A DNA stretch of 64,000 nucleotides, taken from assembly GCF_009806555.1 (NCBI RefSeq), contig NZ_VUOK01000013.1, positions 124,541 to 188,540 of the forward strand, read 5' to 3'. The stretch comes from Methylobacterium sp. 2A. GTDB lineage: Bacteria > Pseudomonadota > Alphaproteobacteria > Rhizobiales > Beijerinckiaceae. Shown piece after piece: positions 26,541 through 34,923 of the stretch (positions are counted from its first letter, which is position 1; each line of letters opens with the position of its first letter). The translations under genes were made by a program, and so were the position numbers. The notes under the pieces are model-generated. The model had not been told where the DNA came from. It worked only from the letters and a program-made list of their open reading frames with translations, and searched no databases.

Positions 26541-27914
26541 TCAAAAAATCTTGCCGGGGTTCAGCCGGTTGTCCGGATCGAGCGCGCGCTTGACCAGCCG
26601 CATCGCGGCGATCTCCTCGGGCGAGCGCGACAGCGGCAGCTTGCTCCGCTTCTCCAGGCCGATCCCGTGCTCGGCCGAGACAGAGCCGTTCAGTTCGGCC
26701 AGCGGCTCGTAGAGCGCGGCGTCGATCGCGGCGTTGCCGGCGGCGTCGAGGCGGGTGGTGTTCCAGTGCAGGTTGTTGTCGCCGATATGGCCGTAGACGA
26801 CCGCCCGGCAGCCCGGAATGGCGGAGAGCCGTTCGAGCGCGCCGCGCACGTAGCCGTCCATCTTCGCCAGCGGCACGCTGACGTCGAAGGCGCGCTCGAT
26901 CCCGTCGGCGTTGAGATGCTCCACCCGGTCGCGGATGCGCCACATGCCCCGGCGCTGCTCCTCGGAGGCGGCGACCGCGGCGTCGAGGATCGTGCCCTCG
27001 CCCATCAGGCGCTCCAGCAGGCCCAGGAAGCGCTCGGATTCCTCGGGCACGCACTCGACCTCGATGATGGCGTAGAACGGGTAATCGTGGCCGAGCGGCG
27101 GCGTGGCCCGGCCGGGGGCGGTCATCACCCGGTAGAACTCAGGCCACAGGCCCTCGAAGGACGAGACGCGGCCCTGGAACGCGCTCTGCGCCGCGCGCAG
27201 CACCCGCGCCCCATCGTCGACGCCCGGGCAGGCGATCAGCGCCGTGGCGTAGCCGGCGGGCTCCGGGCGCAGCCGCAGAACCGCCCGCGTGACGATGCCG
27301 AGCGTCCCCTCGGTGCCGATGAAGAGCTGCTTCAGGTCGAGCCCGGTGTTGTTCTTGATCAGCGGGCGCATCGACGACACCACCGTGCCGTCGGCCAGCA
27401 CCGCTTCGAGCCCGAGCACCATCTCGCGCATCATGCCGTAGCGCAGCACCCGGAGGCCGCCGGCATTGGTCGAGATCGCGCCGCCGACCGTCGCCGAGCC
27501 CCGGGCGCCGAGATCGAGGGGGAAGAACAGGCCGGCCTCGGTTGCCGCGTTCTGCACGCTCTCGAGGGTGGCGCCCGTCCCGACCACCACCGTCATGCCG
27601 AGCGGGTCCACCGGCTCGATCTGGGTCATGCGCTCGGTCGAGAGGGTGATCTCGTCGGGCGCGCACAAGGTCCCGTCCACGAGGCCGGTGGCGCCGCCCC
27701 GCGGAACCACGGCGACGCCGGCTTCGTGGCAGGCCGCCAGGACGGCACGCGTCTCGGCGGTGCTGCGCGGGCGGACCAGCGCGAAGGCGGCGCAGGGCTC
27801 GGTCGGCCGCGTCCAGTTGGCCGAGCGCTGGCGCAGCTCGTCGCCGGTGACGACGCCGGACGGTCCGACGAGCGCGGCGAGGCGGTCGAGGAGGGCGGCG
27901 TTGGTCATCGGCAT
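26541..27914 (-). CDS. FAD-binding oxidase (GlcD/D-lactate or D-2-hydroxyglutarate dehydrogenase family)
   Basis: A 457-residue flavoprotein of the VAO/PCMH fold. FAD-binding segments are AVVPRGGATGLVDGTLC (about residue 53) and GSATVGGAISTNAGGLRVLR (about residue 138). The C-terminal domain carries the cap motif VYGHIGDNNLHWN, with its metal-binding histidines, and ends SAEHGIGLEKRSKLPL. It oxidises a D-2-hydroxy acid to the 2-oxo acid. No GlcE or GlcF partner is next to it, so it acts alone, like the D-2-hydroxyglutarate or D-lactate enzymes. Confidence 0.87.
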   Translation of the reverse strand: MPMTNAALLDRLAALVGPSGVVTGDELRQRSANWTRPTEPCAAFALVRPRSTAETRAVLAACHEAGVAVVPRGGATGLVDGTLCAPDEITLSTERMTQIEPVDPLGMTVVVGTGATLESVQNAATEAGLFFPLDLGARGSATVGGAISTNAGGLRVLRYGMMREMVLGLEAVLADGTVVSSMRPLIKNNTGLDLKQLFIGTEGTLGIVTRAVLRLRPEPAGYATALIACPGVDDGARVLRAAQSAFQGRVSSFEGLWPEFYRVMTAPGRATPPLGHDYPFYAIIEVECVPEESERFLGLLERLMGEGTILDAAVAASEEQRRGMWRIRDRVEHLNADGIERAFDVSVPLAKMDGYVRGALERLSAIPGCRAVVYGHIGDNNLHWNTTRLDAAGNAAIDAALYEPLAELNGSVSAEHGIGLEKRSKLPLSRSPEEIAAMRLVKRALDPDNRLNPGKIF

Positions 27915-27944
27915 GGTCCTGTTGGGCTCACGCCCGATGCTCTG

Positions 27945-29138
27945 TCACAGAAAGCCACGCGCCGCGAGGTTGCGCATCAGCGCGCGGGCCCCGAAGGTCC
28001 AGGGCTCGCAGGCATCGCACGAGCGCATGCGGTTGACGAGGCTGCCGAGTTCCGGGCTCGCGACCACGACCCGATCGTTCTCGACATGGGTGAAGCCGAG
28101 GCCCGGCCCATGCCGGTCCTGGATCGGCGCGAACATCGTGCCGAGGAGCAGCAGCGCCCCGTCCGGATAGTGGTGCGTGCGCCCCATCAGGGCCGCCACC
28201 AGCTCGTCGGGATCGCGGCTGATCTCGGCCAGCGGCGAGGTGCCCTCCATGCGGAACCCGTCGGTGCCGGTCACCTCCAGCGTCACGGTGGTGCGCCGGA
28301 TGGTGTCGAGATCGAAGGTCTCGTCGAACAGGCGCAGGAACGGCCCGAGCGCGCAGGAGGCGTTGTTGTCCTTGGCCTTACCCAGCAACAGGGCCGAGCG
28401 GCCCTCGAAGTCGCGCAGATTGACGTCATTGGCGAGGGTCGCCCCGACGATCCGCTGATCGGAGGCGACGGCCAGCGCCACCTCGGGCTCCGGGTTGTTC
28501 CAGTGGGAATGCGGATGCAGGCCGGCATCCGCGCCGCAGCCCACGGCCGACATCGGCTGGGCCTTCGTGAAGATCTCCGCATCCGGGCCGATGCCGACCT
28601 CCAGGTACTGGCTCCAGGCGCCCTGCGCGACCAGCACCTCCTTCAACGCCATCGCCTCGGCCGAGCCGGGCTTCAGCCGGCGCAGGTCCTGGCCGACCAG
28701 ACGCACGACCTCCGCGCGGATCGCCGCCGCGGCGGCGAGGTCGCCGCGCGCCCGCTCCTCGATGACGCGCTCCAGCATGGAGGTGGCGAAGGTGACGCCC
28801 GCCGCCTTCAGGGCCTGGAGATCGACCGGCGCGAGCAGCCACGGCCGATTCGTATTGCGGAGGTCCGGCGGCGTGTTGGCCAGGATCGCGTCGAGGCTGC
28901 CGAGATCCTCGCCCTCCGCCCCGCGCAGGGCTGCGGCGGGATCGGGCTGTTCGCACAGGTCGCTCACCGTGGGCAGGCGGGGCGTGACGTCGATCACCCG
29001 CGCCTCGCCCGACGCGTCGGCACGGATCGCCACGACGCTGGGCCCCTGCGCGTCCGGGCGCCAGACCCGGCCGACAAGAGAGCCGCGACACCCGTCGACG
29101 GGTAGGACCGCCTGCGCGTTCAGACCGGATAACGACAT
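27945..29138 (-). CDS. Fumarylacetoacetate hydrolase-family protein
   Basis: A 397-residue member of the FAH superfamily, the long form often annotated as a 2-keto-3-deoxy-pentonate dehydratase or similar. The metal-binding core is visible as NNPEPEVALAV followed by LANDVNLRDFEG and KAKDNNASCALGP. The N-terminal domain is longer than in the short FAH hydrolases. With the adjacent FAD oxidase it may process a 2-keto-3-deoxy acid. The start at 29138 has GGGAG nine bases upstream. Confidence 0.8.
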   Translation of the reverse strand: MSLSGLNAQAVLPVDGCRGSLVGRVWRPDAQGPSVVAIRADASGEARVIDVTPRLPTVSDLCEQPDPAAALRGAEGEDLGSLDAILANTPPDLRNTNRPWLLAPVDLQALKAAGVTFATSMLERVIEERARGDLAAAAAIRAEVVRLVGQDLRRLKPGSAEAMALKEVLVAQGAWSQYLEVGIGPDAEIFTKAQPMSAVGCGADAGLHPHSHWNNPEPEVALAVASDQRIVGATLANDVNLRDFEGRSALLLGKAKDNNASCALGPFLRLFDETFDLDTIRRTTVTLEVTGTDGFRMEGTSPLAEISRDPDELVAALMGRTHHYPDGALLLLGTMFAPIQDRHGPGLGFTHVENDRVVVASPELGSLVNRMRSCDACEPWTFGARALMRNLAARGFL

Positions 29139-29703
29139 GGTGCTCCCTTTCACGACCCCTGCCGACGCAGAGGGCGCCCATGGGGCCACCCTCCCCCGCA
29201 AAGGAGGGGGTCGGCGCATGAGCTATCCGGGCGGCCCCCCTGTCGACCGCACGATGATTCCAAGCCCGATATGAATCCGCAAGCGTCGACCGGGAGGACG
29301 AACGGATGCACACGTCTCCCTTGGAGAGGCGCGGGCGGCTCCGCGTCTCTTCCTCCCCCGCTGCGGGCGAGGGGCGAATCCGGTTTGCGGCCTGCGGATG
29401 ATGACGGAGCGCGACAGGCTCCCCCTCCCGTGCCGGAGAAGGGACCCATGCCTCATCCTGCAAAAGGAAGAATCCGCCAAGCCATCCAATCTGTGTCGCC
29501 TGCAAAGGGGGGAGGGGGCTTGAGCCATCCCGGCCGTCCCTCCTGGCAACAGCACGATGATCCCAGACCGCTGTATCGCTCCGCGAGCCCGCATGGGAGC
29601 GGGTGAAGGTCGCGCGGGGGCTGCCGACGACAATGCCCGGCTTCAACCGGCCGGGATCGGGGGCGATTGGATAGCGGGCGGCGAGGGTCTATCGTCGCGG
29701 GCG
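29139..29703. repeat. Repeat-rich intergenic region before mutL
   Basis: 565 bases without a gene. Two degenerate copies of a unit of about 85 bp lie at about 29190-29280 and 29498-29585; both open with GCAAAGG(A/G)GGG and contain CACGATGAT(T/C)CC. Between them are more C-rich and G-rich runs, and the stretch at 29177 matches the repeat at 14738. The mutL promoter must be near the right edge. Confidence 0.6.
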
Positions 29704-31656
29704 ATGTCCACCCCCGTGTCATCCGTCCGCCGCCTCGACCCGATCCTCGTCGACCGCATCGCCGCGGGCGAGGTGGTGGAGCGCCCCGCCTCGGCCGTGA
29801 AGGAGCTGGTCGAGAACGCCATCGATGCGGGCGCCCGGTCCATCGAGGTCACGGTCGAGGCGGGCGGCCGCCGGCTGATCCGCGTGGTCGATGACGGCCG
29901 CGGAATGACCCCGGACGACCTCGATCTCGCGGTCGAGCGTCACGCCACCTCGAAGCTCCCCGGGGGCGACCTGACGGCGATCGACACGCTGGGTTTCCGC
30001 GGCGAGGCCTTGCCCTCGATCGGGGCGGTGTCGCGGCTCGCCATCGTTACCCGCACGCCGGAGGCCGAGGCCGGGGCGAGCCTCATCGTCGAAGCGGGGC
30101 TGAAAGGTCCGGTCCGCCCGGCCCCGGCGCAGCCCGGCACGCGGATCGAGGTGACCGAGCTGTTCGCCGCGACGCCGGCCCGGCTCAAGTTCCTGAAATC
30201 CGACCGGGCCGAGAATGCCGCCATCGCCGAGACCCTGCGGCGTCTCGCCGTGACGCAGGCGGGGATCCGCTTCACCCTGCGGGCCGATGCCGGCCAGCCC
30301 CTGGTGCTCCCGGCCGAAACCGGCCCCGAGGCGGATCTGCGCCGGCTCACCGCCGTGCTGGGGCCGGATTTCGCCGCCAACGCCCTGCCGGTCTCGCTCG
30401 CCCGGGAGGGATTCGCGGTGACCGGCCATGTCGGCCTGCCGACCTATCACCGGGGCGCGGCGACCCACATCCACCTCGCCGTCAACGGCCGCCCGGTGCG
30501 CGACCGGCTGCTCCTCGGGGCGGTGCGCGGCGCCTATGCCGACACCCTGGCCTCGGACCGCCACCCCGTGCTCGGCCTGACGATCGTCTGCGAGCCCGAA
30601 CGGGTCGACGTCAATGTCCACCCGGCCAAGACGGAGGTGCGCTTCCGCGAGCCGGGCCTCGTGCGGGCGCTGATCGTCAGCGCCATCCACGAGGCCCTGC
30701 GCCAGGGCGGCGCCCGCTCGGCCACGACCGGCGCCGCCCGGACCCTCGACGCCCTGCGCCCGGCCGGTCCGGCCCTCGCGATCCACACCGGAGCGGCGGC
30801 ACCGAGCCTGTTCCAGCCGACGCGGCCGAGCCCGTTTCCGTCAGGCGCGCCCTCGGTGGCGGCGCCGGCGGGCTACCGGAATTCGCCGACATGGCGACCC
30901 GCCCCGATGCCGCGCGCCGCGGAGCCCGCTTACGCCCTGGCGGAGGAGGGCGGCTTCGCGGAGGCGCCCCAGGCCGCCTTCGCCGGGGACGTCGCGGCCC
31001 CGCCCCAGGCGGATGTCCGTCCGCTCGCCGAGGCTCCGGAGGCGATCGATCATCCCCTCGGGGCGGCCCGGGCGCAGATCCACGAGACCTACATCCTCGC
31101 CCAGACCCGCGACGGCCTCGTGATTGTCGATCAGCACGCCGCCCATGAGCGCCTCGTCTACGAGCGGATGAAGGCCGAGCGGGCGGCCGGTGGCATCGCC
31201 CGGCAGGGGCTGCTGATCCCCGACGTGGTCGAGATGAGCCCCGAGGAGGCCGACCGGCTCGTCGCCGCCGCGCCGGACCTCGACCGGCTCGGCCTGACCA
31301 TCGAGGCGTTCGGGCCGGGGGCCGTGCTGGTCCGCGAGGTGCCGGCCGCGCTCCTCGGCGCCTCGGTGCGCGACCTCGTGACCGACATCCTCAACGCCCT
31401 CGAATCGAGCGGCGACGAGGAGGGCGGCGCGCCGGCCGGGGAGGGCGGTCCGCTCGGCCGGCGCCTCGACGCGGTGCTCTCGCGCATGAGCTGCCACGGC
31501 TCGGTCCGCGCCGGACGGCGCCTGCGGCCCGAGGAGATGAACGCGCTGCTGCGCGAGATGGAGGCGACGCCGAATTCCGGCCAGTGCAACCACGGCCGCC
31601 CGACCTCGATCGAGCTGAAGCTGTCCGACATCGAGCGGCTGTTCGGCCGGCGGTGA
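29704..31656 (+). CDS. mutL: DNA mismatch repair protein MutL
   Basis: A 650-residue MutL that links mismatch recognition by MutS to strand removal. The GHKL ATPase domain has ELVENAIDAGA, VVDDGRGM and GFRGEALPSI. The C-terminal domain has VDQHAAHERLVYE at about residues 475-487, the DQHA(X)2E(X)4E signature of nickase-type MutL used by bacteria without MutH, and the end CNHGRP. A variable Pro/Ala linker joins the domains. I start at the ATG at 29704, which gives the family opening RRLDPILVDRIAAGEVVERP; longer upstream reading lies in repeats. The transposon end follows the stop codon by three bases. Confidence 0.94.
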   Translation: MSTPVSSVRRLDPILVDRIAAGEVVERPASAVKELVENAIDAGARSIEVTVEAGGRRLIRVVDDGRGMTPDDLDLAVERHATSKLPGGDLTAIDTLGFRGEALPSIGAVSRLAIVTRTPEAEAGASLIVEAGLKGPVRPAPAQPGTRIEVTELFAATPARLKFLKSDRAENAAIAETLRRLAVTQAGIRFTLRADAGQPLVLPAETGPEADLRRLTAVLGPDFAANALPVSLAREGFAVTGHVGLPTYHRGAATHIHLAVNGRPVRDRLLLGAVRGAYADTLASDRHPVLGLTIVCEPERVDVNVHPAKTEVRFREPGLVRALIVSAIHEALRQGGARSATTGAARTLDALRPAGPALAIHTGAAAPSLFQPTRPSPFPSGAPSVAAPAGYRNSPTWRPAPMPRAAEPAYALAEEGGFAEAPQAAFAGDVAAPPQADVRPLAEAPEAIDHPLGAARAQIHETYILAQTRDGLVIVDQHAAHERLVYERMKAERAAGGIARQGLLIPDVVEMSPEEADRLVAAAPDLDRLGLTIEAFGPGAVLVREVPAALLGASVRDLVTDILNALESSGDEEGGAPAGEGGPLGRRLDAVLSRMSCHGSVRAGRRLRPEEMNALLREMEATPNSGQCNHGRPTSIELKLSDIERLFGRR

Positions 31657-31659
31657 CCC

Positions 31660-31709
31660 TGTCGGGACAGGCAAAGAGCGAAGCAGTTACAGGTTAAGGG
31701 CGGAACAGC
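31660..31709 (+). repeat. Transposon left end with two TnsB-type sites
   Basis: TGTCGGGACAGG starts the element. Two 22-bp sites follow in tandem with a 22-base period: 31666-31687 and 31688-31709. The second, read on the minus strand, is GCTGTTCCGCCCTTAACCTG plus TA, and matches the right-end site at 63323 at 18 of 22 positions. The kfrA-like gene stops one base inside this array. Confidence 0.8.
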
Positions 31710-31710
31710 G

Positions 31711-32481
31711 TTAGGCCGGAGCCTTCGTCAGCTTTTTCTCTCTGATCCCGATGGCGCCATTCCAGCCGGGCAAGCGCCCGTAATCATCACCAGATTTTTC
31801 GAAGTACCTATCCCATTCGACCCGAATATCCATCTTTCGTCGCAGCACCGCCTCGTCCAATTGTTCTTTGACAAGGCGGCCGCCTCGTATGGTCGAACTG
31901 CGCAGCTTCGTCATGATAGTTGCCGGCGTCATCGTCCCGGATGGTGGAAGCAGTTCGTAGACTTCCTGCATCACACGGTCCCAGTAATCTTCCGACCGGA
32001 CGTGGTCTAAGCGTTTGCGCAGCCGCTCAACCTCGCCGCGGAGCGCGGCGTTCTGGGTTTCCAGTGCGGCGTTGCGTGACTTGAGGCCCTCGGCTTCGAC
32101 AATCGCCATATCGGCAAGAACAGAGCTCTCTACCCTAAGCTCGTCGTTCGCTCGAACGGATGCCTCGACCCTCGTGCGCTCGTCGTCGAAGCGAGCCTGG
32201 GCCTCGGCTAGCGCGGCACCCCAAACCGCATTCGCGAAGTCCATCAACGGCGCGAGCACCGGCTTGGGCAACTCGGCTTGCTGCGACCGCGGCTGGTAGG
32301 CTCTTTCCACCTTCCAGTCCCGTAGGTGCGGCCCCACTGCCTTGGACGAGCCTCCCTTCGCCCCGAGCTCCTCGCGAGCCCAGTCGCTTTGCAACTCGGC
32401 GATAACAGAGGTCTGCGATACCGGGTCGCCACGCTCCGCGAGCCGGTCGGCTGCGATCCACACCTGATCCCTGGTCGGCAT
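31711..32481 (-). CDS. KfrA-like DNA-binding coiled-coil protein
   Basis: A 256-residue protein. An N-terminal helical DNA-binding domain resembles the KfrA N-terminal family (TRDQVWIAADRLAERGDPVS, then GGSSKAVGPHLRDW). From about residue 85 to 165 there is a predicted coiled coil rich in Ala, Glu and Arg, followed by a C-terminal domain unlike plasmid KfrA. KfrA proteins are autoregulated by binding inverted repeats in their own promoter. A perfect 13-bp inverted repeat lies 55 bases upstream of this start, between this gene and the divergent BREX operon, so it may control both. It is the first cargo gene inside the left end. Confidence 0.7.
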   Translation of the reverse strand: MPTRDQVWIAADRLAERGDPVSQTSVIAELQSDWAREELGAKGGSSKAVGPHLRDWKVERAYQPRSQQAELPKPVLAPLMDFANAVWGAALAEAQARFDDERTRVEASVRANDELRVESSVLADMAIVEAEGLKSRNAALETQNAALRGEVERLRKRLDHVRSEDYWDRVMQEVYELLPPSGTMTPATIMTKLRSSTIRGGRLVKEQLDEAVLRRKMDIRVEWDRYFEKSGDDYGRLPGWNGAIGIREKKLTKAPA

Positions 32482-32535
32482 TGCACATCACCTCCGACAG
32501 AGAGGATCCGACGAGCTCGTAAACAAAGCGCTCCA

Positions 32536-32570
32536 GGGAAGCGGAAAGTAAGCCGTGCTTTCCGCTTCCC
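32536..32570. promoter_or_regulatory. Perfect 13-bp inverted repeat at the kfrA-like/BREX divergent promoter
   Basis: GGGAAGCGGAAAG (32536-32548), a 9-base spacer, then CTTTCCGCTTCCC (32558-32570), followed by a further CGCTTTCCGG half-copy. It lies 55 bases upstream of the kfrA-like start and 120-155 bases upstream of the first rightward gene. It is probably an operator, perhaps for the KfrA-like protein; it could also form a hairpin in RNA. Confidence 0.6.
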
Positions 32571-32689
32571 GCTTTCCGGCAGTGTCACGGTGCCGAGACC
32601 GACAGCCGCGGCGTCGCTTCCGGCACACCGCGAAGCGGTAGCTTGGAGCACCAAGGCGGTCGCGCCGCCGCAAGGCGGTAAGGAAACCC

Positions 32690-32989
32690 ATGGTTGTCGG
32701 AACGGCACACTTAGGCACGAAAGAAACCTTACCGGCCGTCGGAGAGCGACGACCGCTTGTCGAATCCTGCGATTGCTGGGACTTGGGGAGGGTGGTTTCC
32801 TGGGCGGTCACAGACGTGGACGATAACGACGACACCACCTTGCTGCGGGTCGCTCTCGGCCCTGACCATCGTGTCTCCGTGCCTCTAGCAGACATGGAAA
32901 TCCGCCAGGTGAAATTCGCCTGTCTTTCCGAAGCCGTCCGGGCCTTAACTTTTGCGAGCCTGCCGTGGGCCCTGAAGGACGCTGACTGA
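32690..32989 (+). CDS. Small hypothetical protein at the head of the BREX operon
   Basis: A 99-residue acidic protein I do not recognise. It has no signal peptide or membrane segment; the middle is strand-like (VVSWAVTDVDDNDDTTLLRV) and the C-terminus helical (SEAVRALTFASLPWALKDAD). It has an AAGGAAA site before the ATG at 32690 and ends one base before the next start at 32991, an operon-like spacing that argues it is real. Possibly a regulator or accessory of the BREX genes. Confidence 0.5.
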   Translation: MVVGTAHLGTKETLPAVGERRPLVESCDCWDLGRVVSWAVTDVDDNDDTTLLRVALGPDHRVSVPLADMEIRQVKFACLSEAVRALTFASLPWALKDAD

Positions 32990-32990
32990 C

Positions 32991-33566
32991 ATGGCATCGA
33001 CCGTAGGGGCGATGTCGCCGGCGATAAATCCCGAATGGCTTTTCAAGCTACGCGTCGCCGTCGCGCGCCACGGGGAGAACGACCGGGCGCGTTGGTGGAA
33101 CACCAATAAGGCATTGTCGACAACCGGCGCCCTCGCGCTGCGCCGCAACTTACCCCGCACCTACATGTTCGCGCAGGCAAGGATCGTCCTTGCGGTCGCA
33201 GCGCGTCGGTGCCGCGAGCATTACGACCTCCCGAACTCGGTAAACCTCTGGGACCTGCCCGAGGCATTGGAAGAGGCCGTCGAGGCCAGCTGGGGTGACT
33301 GGCTGGATGACGGAGCCGCGTGGGCGCCCTTCTTCGACAGCCTCAAGTCACCTGCGGCCCGAGACCTGACGACGCTCTTGACCGAGCTCGGGTTGGTCAC
33401 GGACCGTGAGTTGGACGACGCCCGCTCTTTGCGCCGCTCCGCCGAGGGCCGCTCGGTGATCCTGTCACGCTCCTTCGGCGGGACGAAAGAGGAGGTCGCC
33501 CTGCTCGCGCTCGGCTTCGACAAGGGCACGGACGGCCTAGTCGTCCCGTACGCGAGGTTGGGCTAG
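32991..33566 (+). CDS. brxE: BrxE-like BREX protein
   Basis: A 191-residue cytosolic protein. The N-terminal pattern LRVAVARHGENDRARWWNT and then LPRTYMFAQARIVLAVAARR resembles the BrxE family that opens type 6 BREX operons; I recognise it from memory without a search. Its molecular role is not known. The stop codon lies two bases before brxA, so the genes are translated from one message. If the assignment holds, this operon combines a type 6 marker with the type 1 gene brxL. Confidence 0.6.
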   Translation: MASTVGAMSPAINPEWLFKLRVAVARHGENDRARWWNTNKALSTTGALALRRNLPRTYMFAQARIVLAVAARRCREHYDLPNSVNLWDLPEALEEAVEASWGDWLDDGAAWAPFFDSLKSPAARDLTTLLTELGLVTDRELDDARSLRRSAEGRSVILSRSFGGTKEEVALLALGFDKGTDGLVVPYARLG

Positions 33567-33568
33567 CG

Positions 33569-34333
33569 ATGAGACCTGTTACCGCCTGGTCATCCCGGCT
33601 CCTTCGGCACGGCCCCTTGGCGCCCGAGACCCACCAGATCTTCGCGAACTGGCGCTTCGAGGACGATGCCGACACGAACCTTCGCCGCGGCACCCAAGGC
33701 CATTTCGGCACGCGCGGCTGGGAGGAGGTCGTGCGCACCTCGGTCGGCGTCAGGGTGCGTGACTTCGCGCGCATCGCACCCCTCGTGCGCCTCGCGCAGG
33801 GTAAGGTGTCCTTCGACGACTGGCGGGATTGCCTGCGGCTGTGGCTGGTCGCGACCGAGGAACCCTTCGGCACGTTCGTTCGGGATTGGCTTTTCGGGGA
33901 GAGGCTGGAGGGGCGCGGCCGGGTCGCGGCCGGCGACGTGCGGTCCTTCGTCGACGCCGCATGGGCAGGCGCGGGCAAGGCCCCGCCCACTGACGACGGA
34001 CGCGTCCGCGCCGCCCGCGACCTGATCAAGACCGCGACGGACCTCGGGCTGCTACACCCGGGCTCGACCACGCGGGACATCGCCTCTCCCGGAATGGGCG
34101 ACGTCGCGCTCGTCTTCCACGTGCATCTCGTTGCGCAGTTCGAGGGCAGCGCGGCGCGGGTCGTGGACAGCCCCTACTGGCGCTCGGCCCTCATGCGCCC
34201 AGACGATGTTCACGCAGCCCTGCTCCGGCTGCACCAGTTCCGCAAGCTCGACTACCAGGTGGCCGGGAGCCTCGTTCAACTCTCGTTGCCCTACCGCGAC
34301 GCGACCGCTTGCGCCGAGGCGATGGCGACATGA
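33569..34333 (+). CDS. brxA: BREX protein BrxA
   Basis: A 254-residue protein of the DUF1819/BrxA family, small DNA-binding helical proteins needed for BREX phage defence. Support comes from position (immediately before brxB), length, and family-like segments such as LLRHGPLAPETHQIFANWRF near the start and LHQFRKLDYQVAGSLVQL near the end. The stop codon overlaps the brxB start (ATGA at 34330). Confidence 0.78.
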   Translation: MRPVTAWSSRLLRHGPLAPETHQIFANWRFEDDADTNLRRGTQGHFGTRGWEEVVRTSVGVRVRDFARIAPLVRLAQGKVSFDDWRDCLRLWLVATEEPFGTFVRDWLFGERLEGRGRVAAGDVRSFVDAAWAGAGKAPPTDDGRVRAARDLIKTATDLGLLHPGSTTRDIASPGMGDVALVFHVHLVAQFEGSAARVVDSPYWRSALMRPDDVHAALLRLHQFRKLDYQVAGSLVQLSLPYRDATACAEAMAT

Positions 34334-34908
34334 GCGAGTTCGAGGCACGGCTTTTCGGGACCCTGCTGCCGATCCTTGAGGACGGCGACCCGCGCGCGCG
34401 CATCAGCGCCTACCACGACATGCCCTATGCCATCTTCCGCTACGACGCGGCGGAGGAGTTCGCGCTGAGGAAGGCGGTCACCGACCTCGCCACCCGCCTC
34501 CAGCTCAAGGGCAAGCGGGTCACTCGGATCTCCCTCGCCGAATGCCTCGCCGCGGCGCTCGCCGGAAGCGGGCAGGCGCAGGAGGATTGGTATCAAGCGG
34601 AGCGGGACATCGGCCTCGCCGAGACCGTCGAGACGGTCGCCAACGTCCTGGCCACCTACTGCCCCTTGGTGAACCTCGTCGCGGAGCGACTGCCCACGGC
34701 GCCGGACCCGGCCAAGGACGTCGTCCTCGTGTCGAGGACCGGGGCGCTGTTCCCATTCTACCGGACCTTCTCGCTGCTGGAGCAGCTCAAGGGCCAGGTC
34801 AGCGTCCCTACCGTGCTCTTCTATCCGGGCGACATGGACGGGGCGGCGGGTCTCCGGTTCATGGGCGTCCTGGAAGCCGAGCACAACTACCGCCCCAAGA
34901 TCTTCTGA
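34330..34908 (+). CDS. brxB: BREX protein BrxB (DUF1788)
   Basis: A 192-residue protein clearly of the BrxB/DUF1788 family. The C-terminal half reads RTGALFPFYRTFSLLEQLKG and FYPGDMDGAAGLRFMGVL, ending AEHNYRPKIF, the family hallmark. Its biochemical role in BREX is not established. I use the ATG at 34330 that overlaps the brxA stop; an in-frame ATG at 34309 would add seven residues. brxC starts 15 bases downstream. Confidence 0.9.
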   Translation: MSEFEARLFGTLLPILEDGDPRARISAYHDMPYAIFRYDAAEEFALRKAVTDLATRLQLKGKRVTRISLAECLAAALAGSGQAQEDWYQAERDIGLAETVETVANVLATYCPLVNLVAERLPTAPDPAKDVVLVSRTGALFPFYRTFSLLEQLKGQVSVPTVLFYPGDMDGAAGLRFMGVLEAEHNYRPKIF

Positions 34909-34923
34909 CGGGACAGTCCTGCC

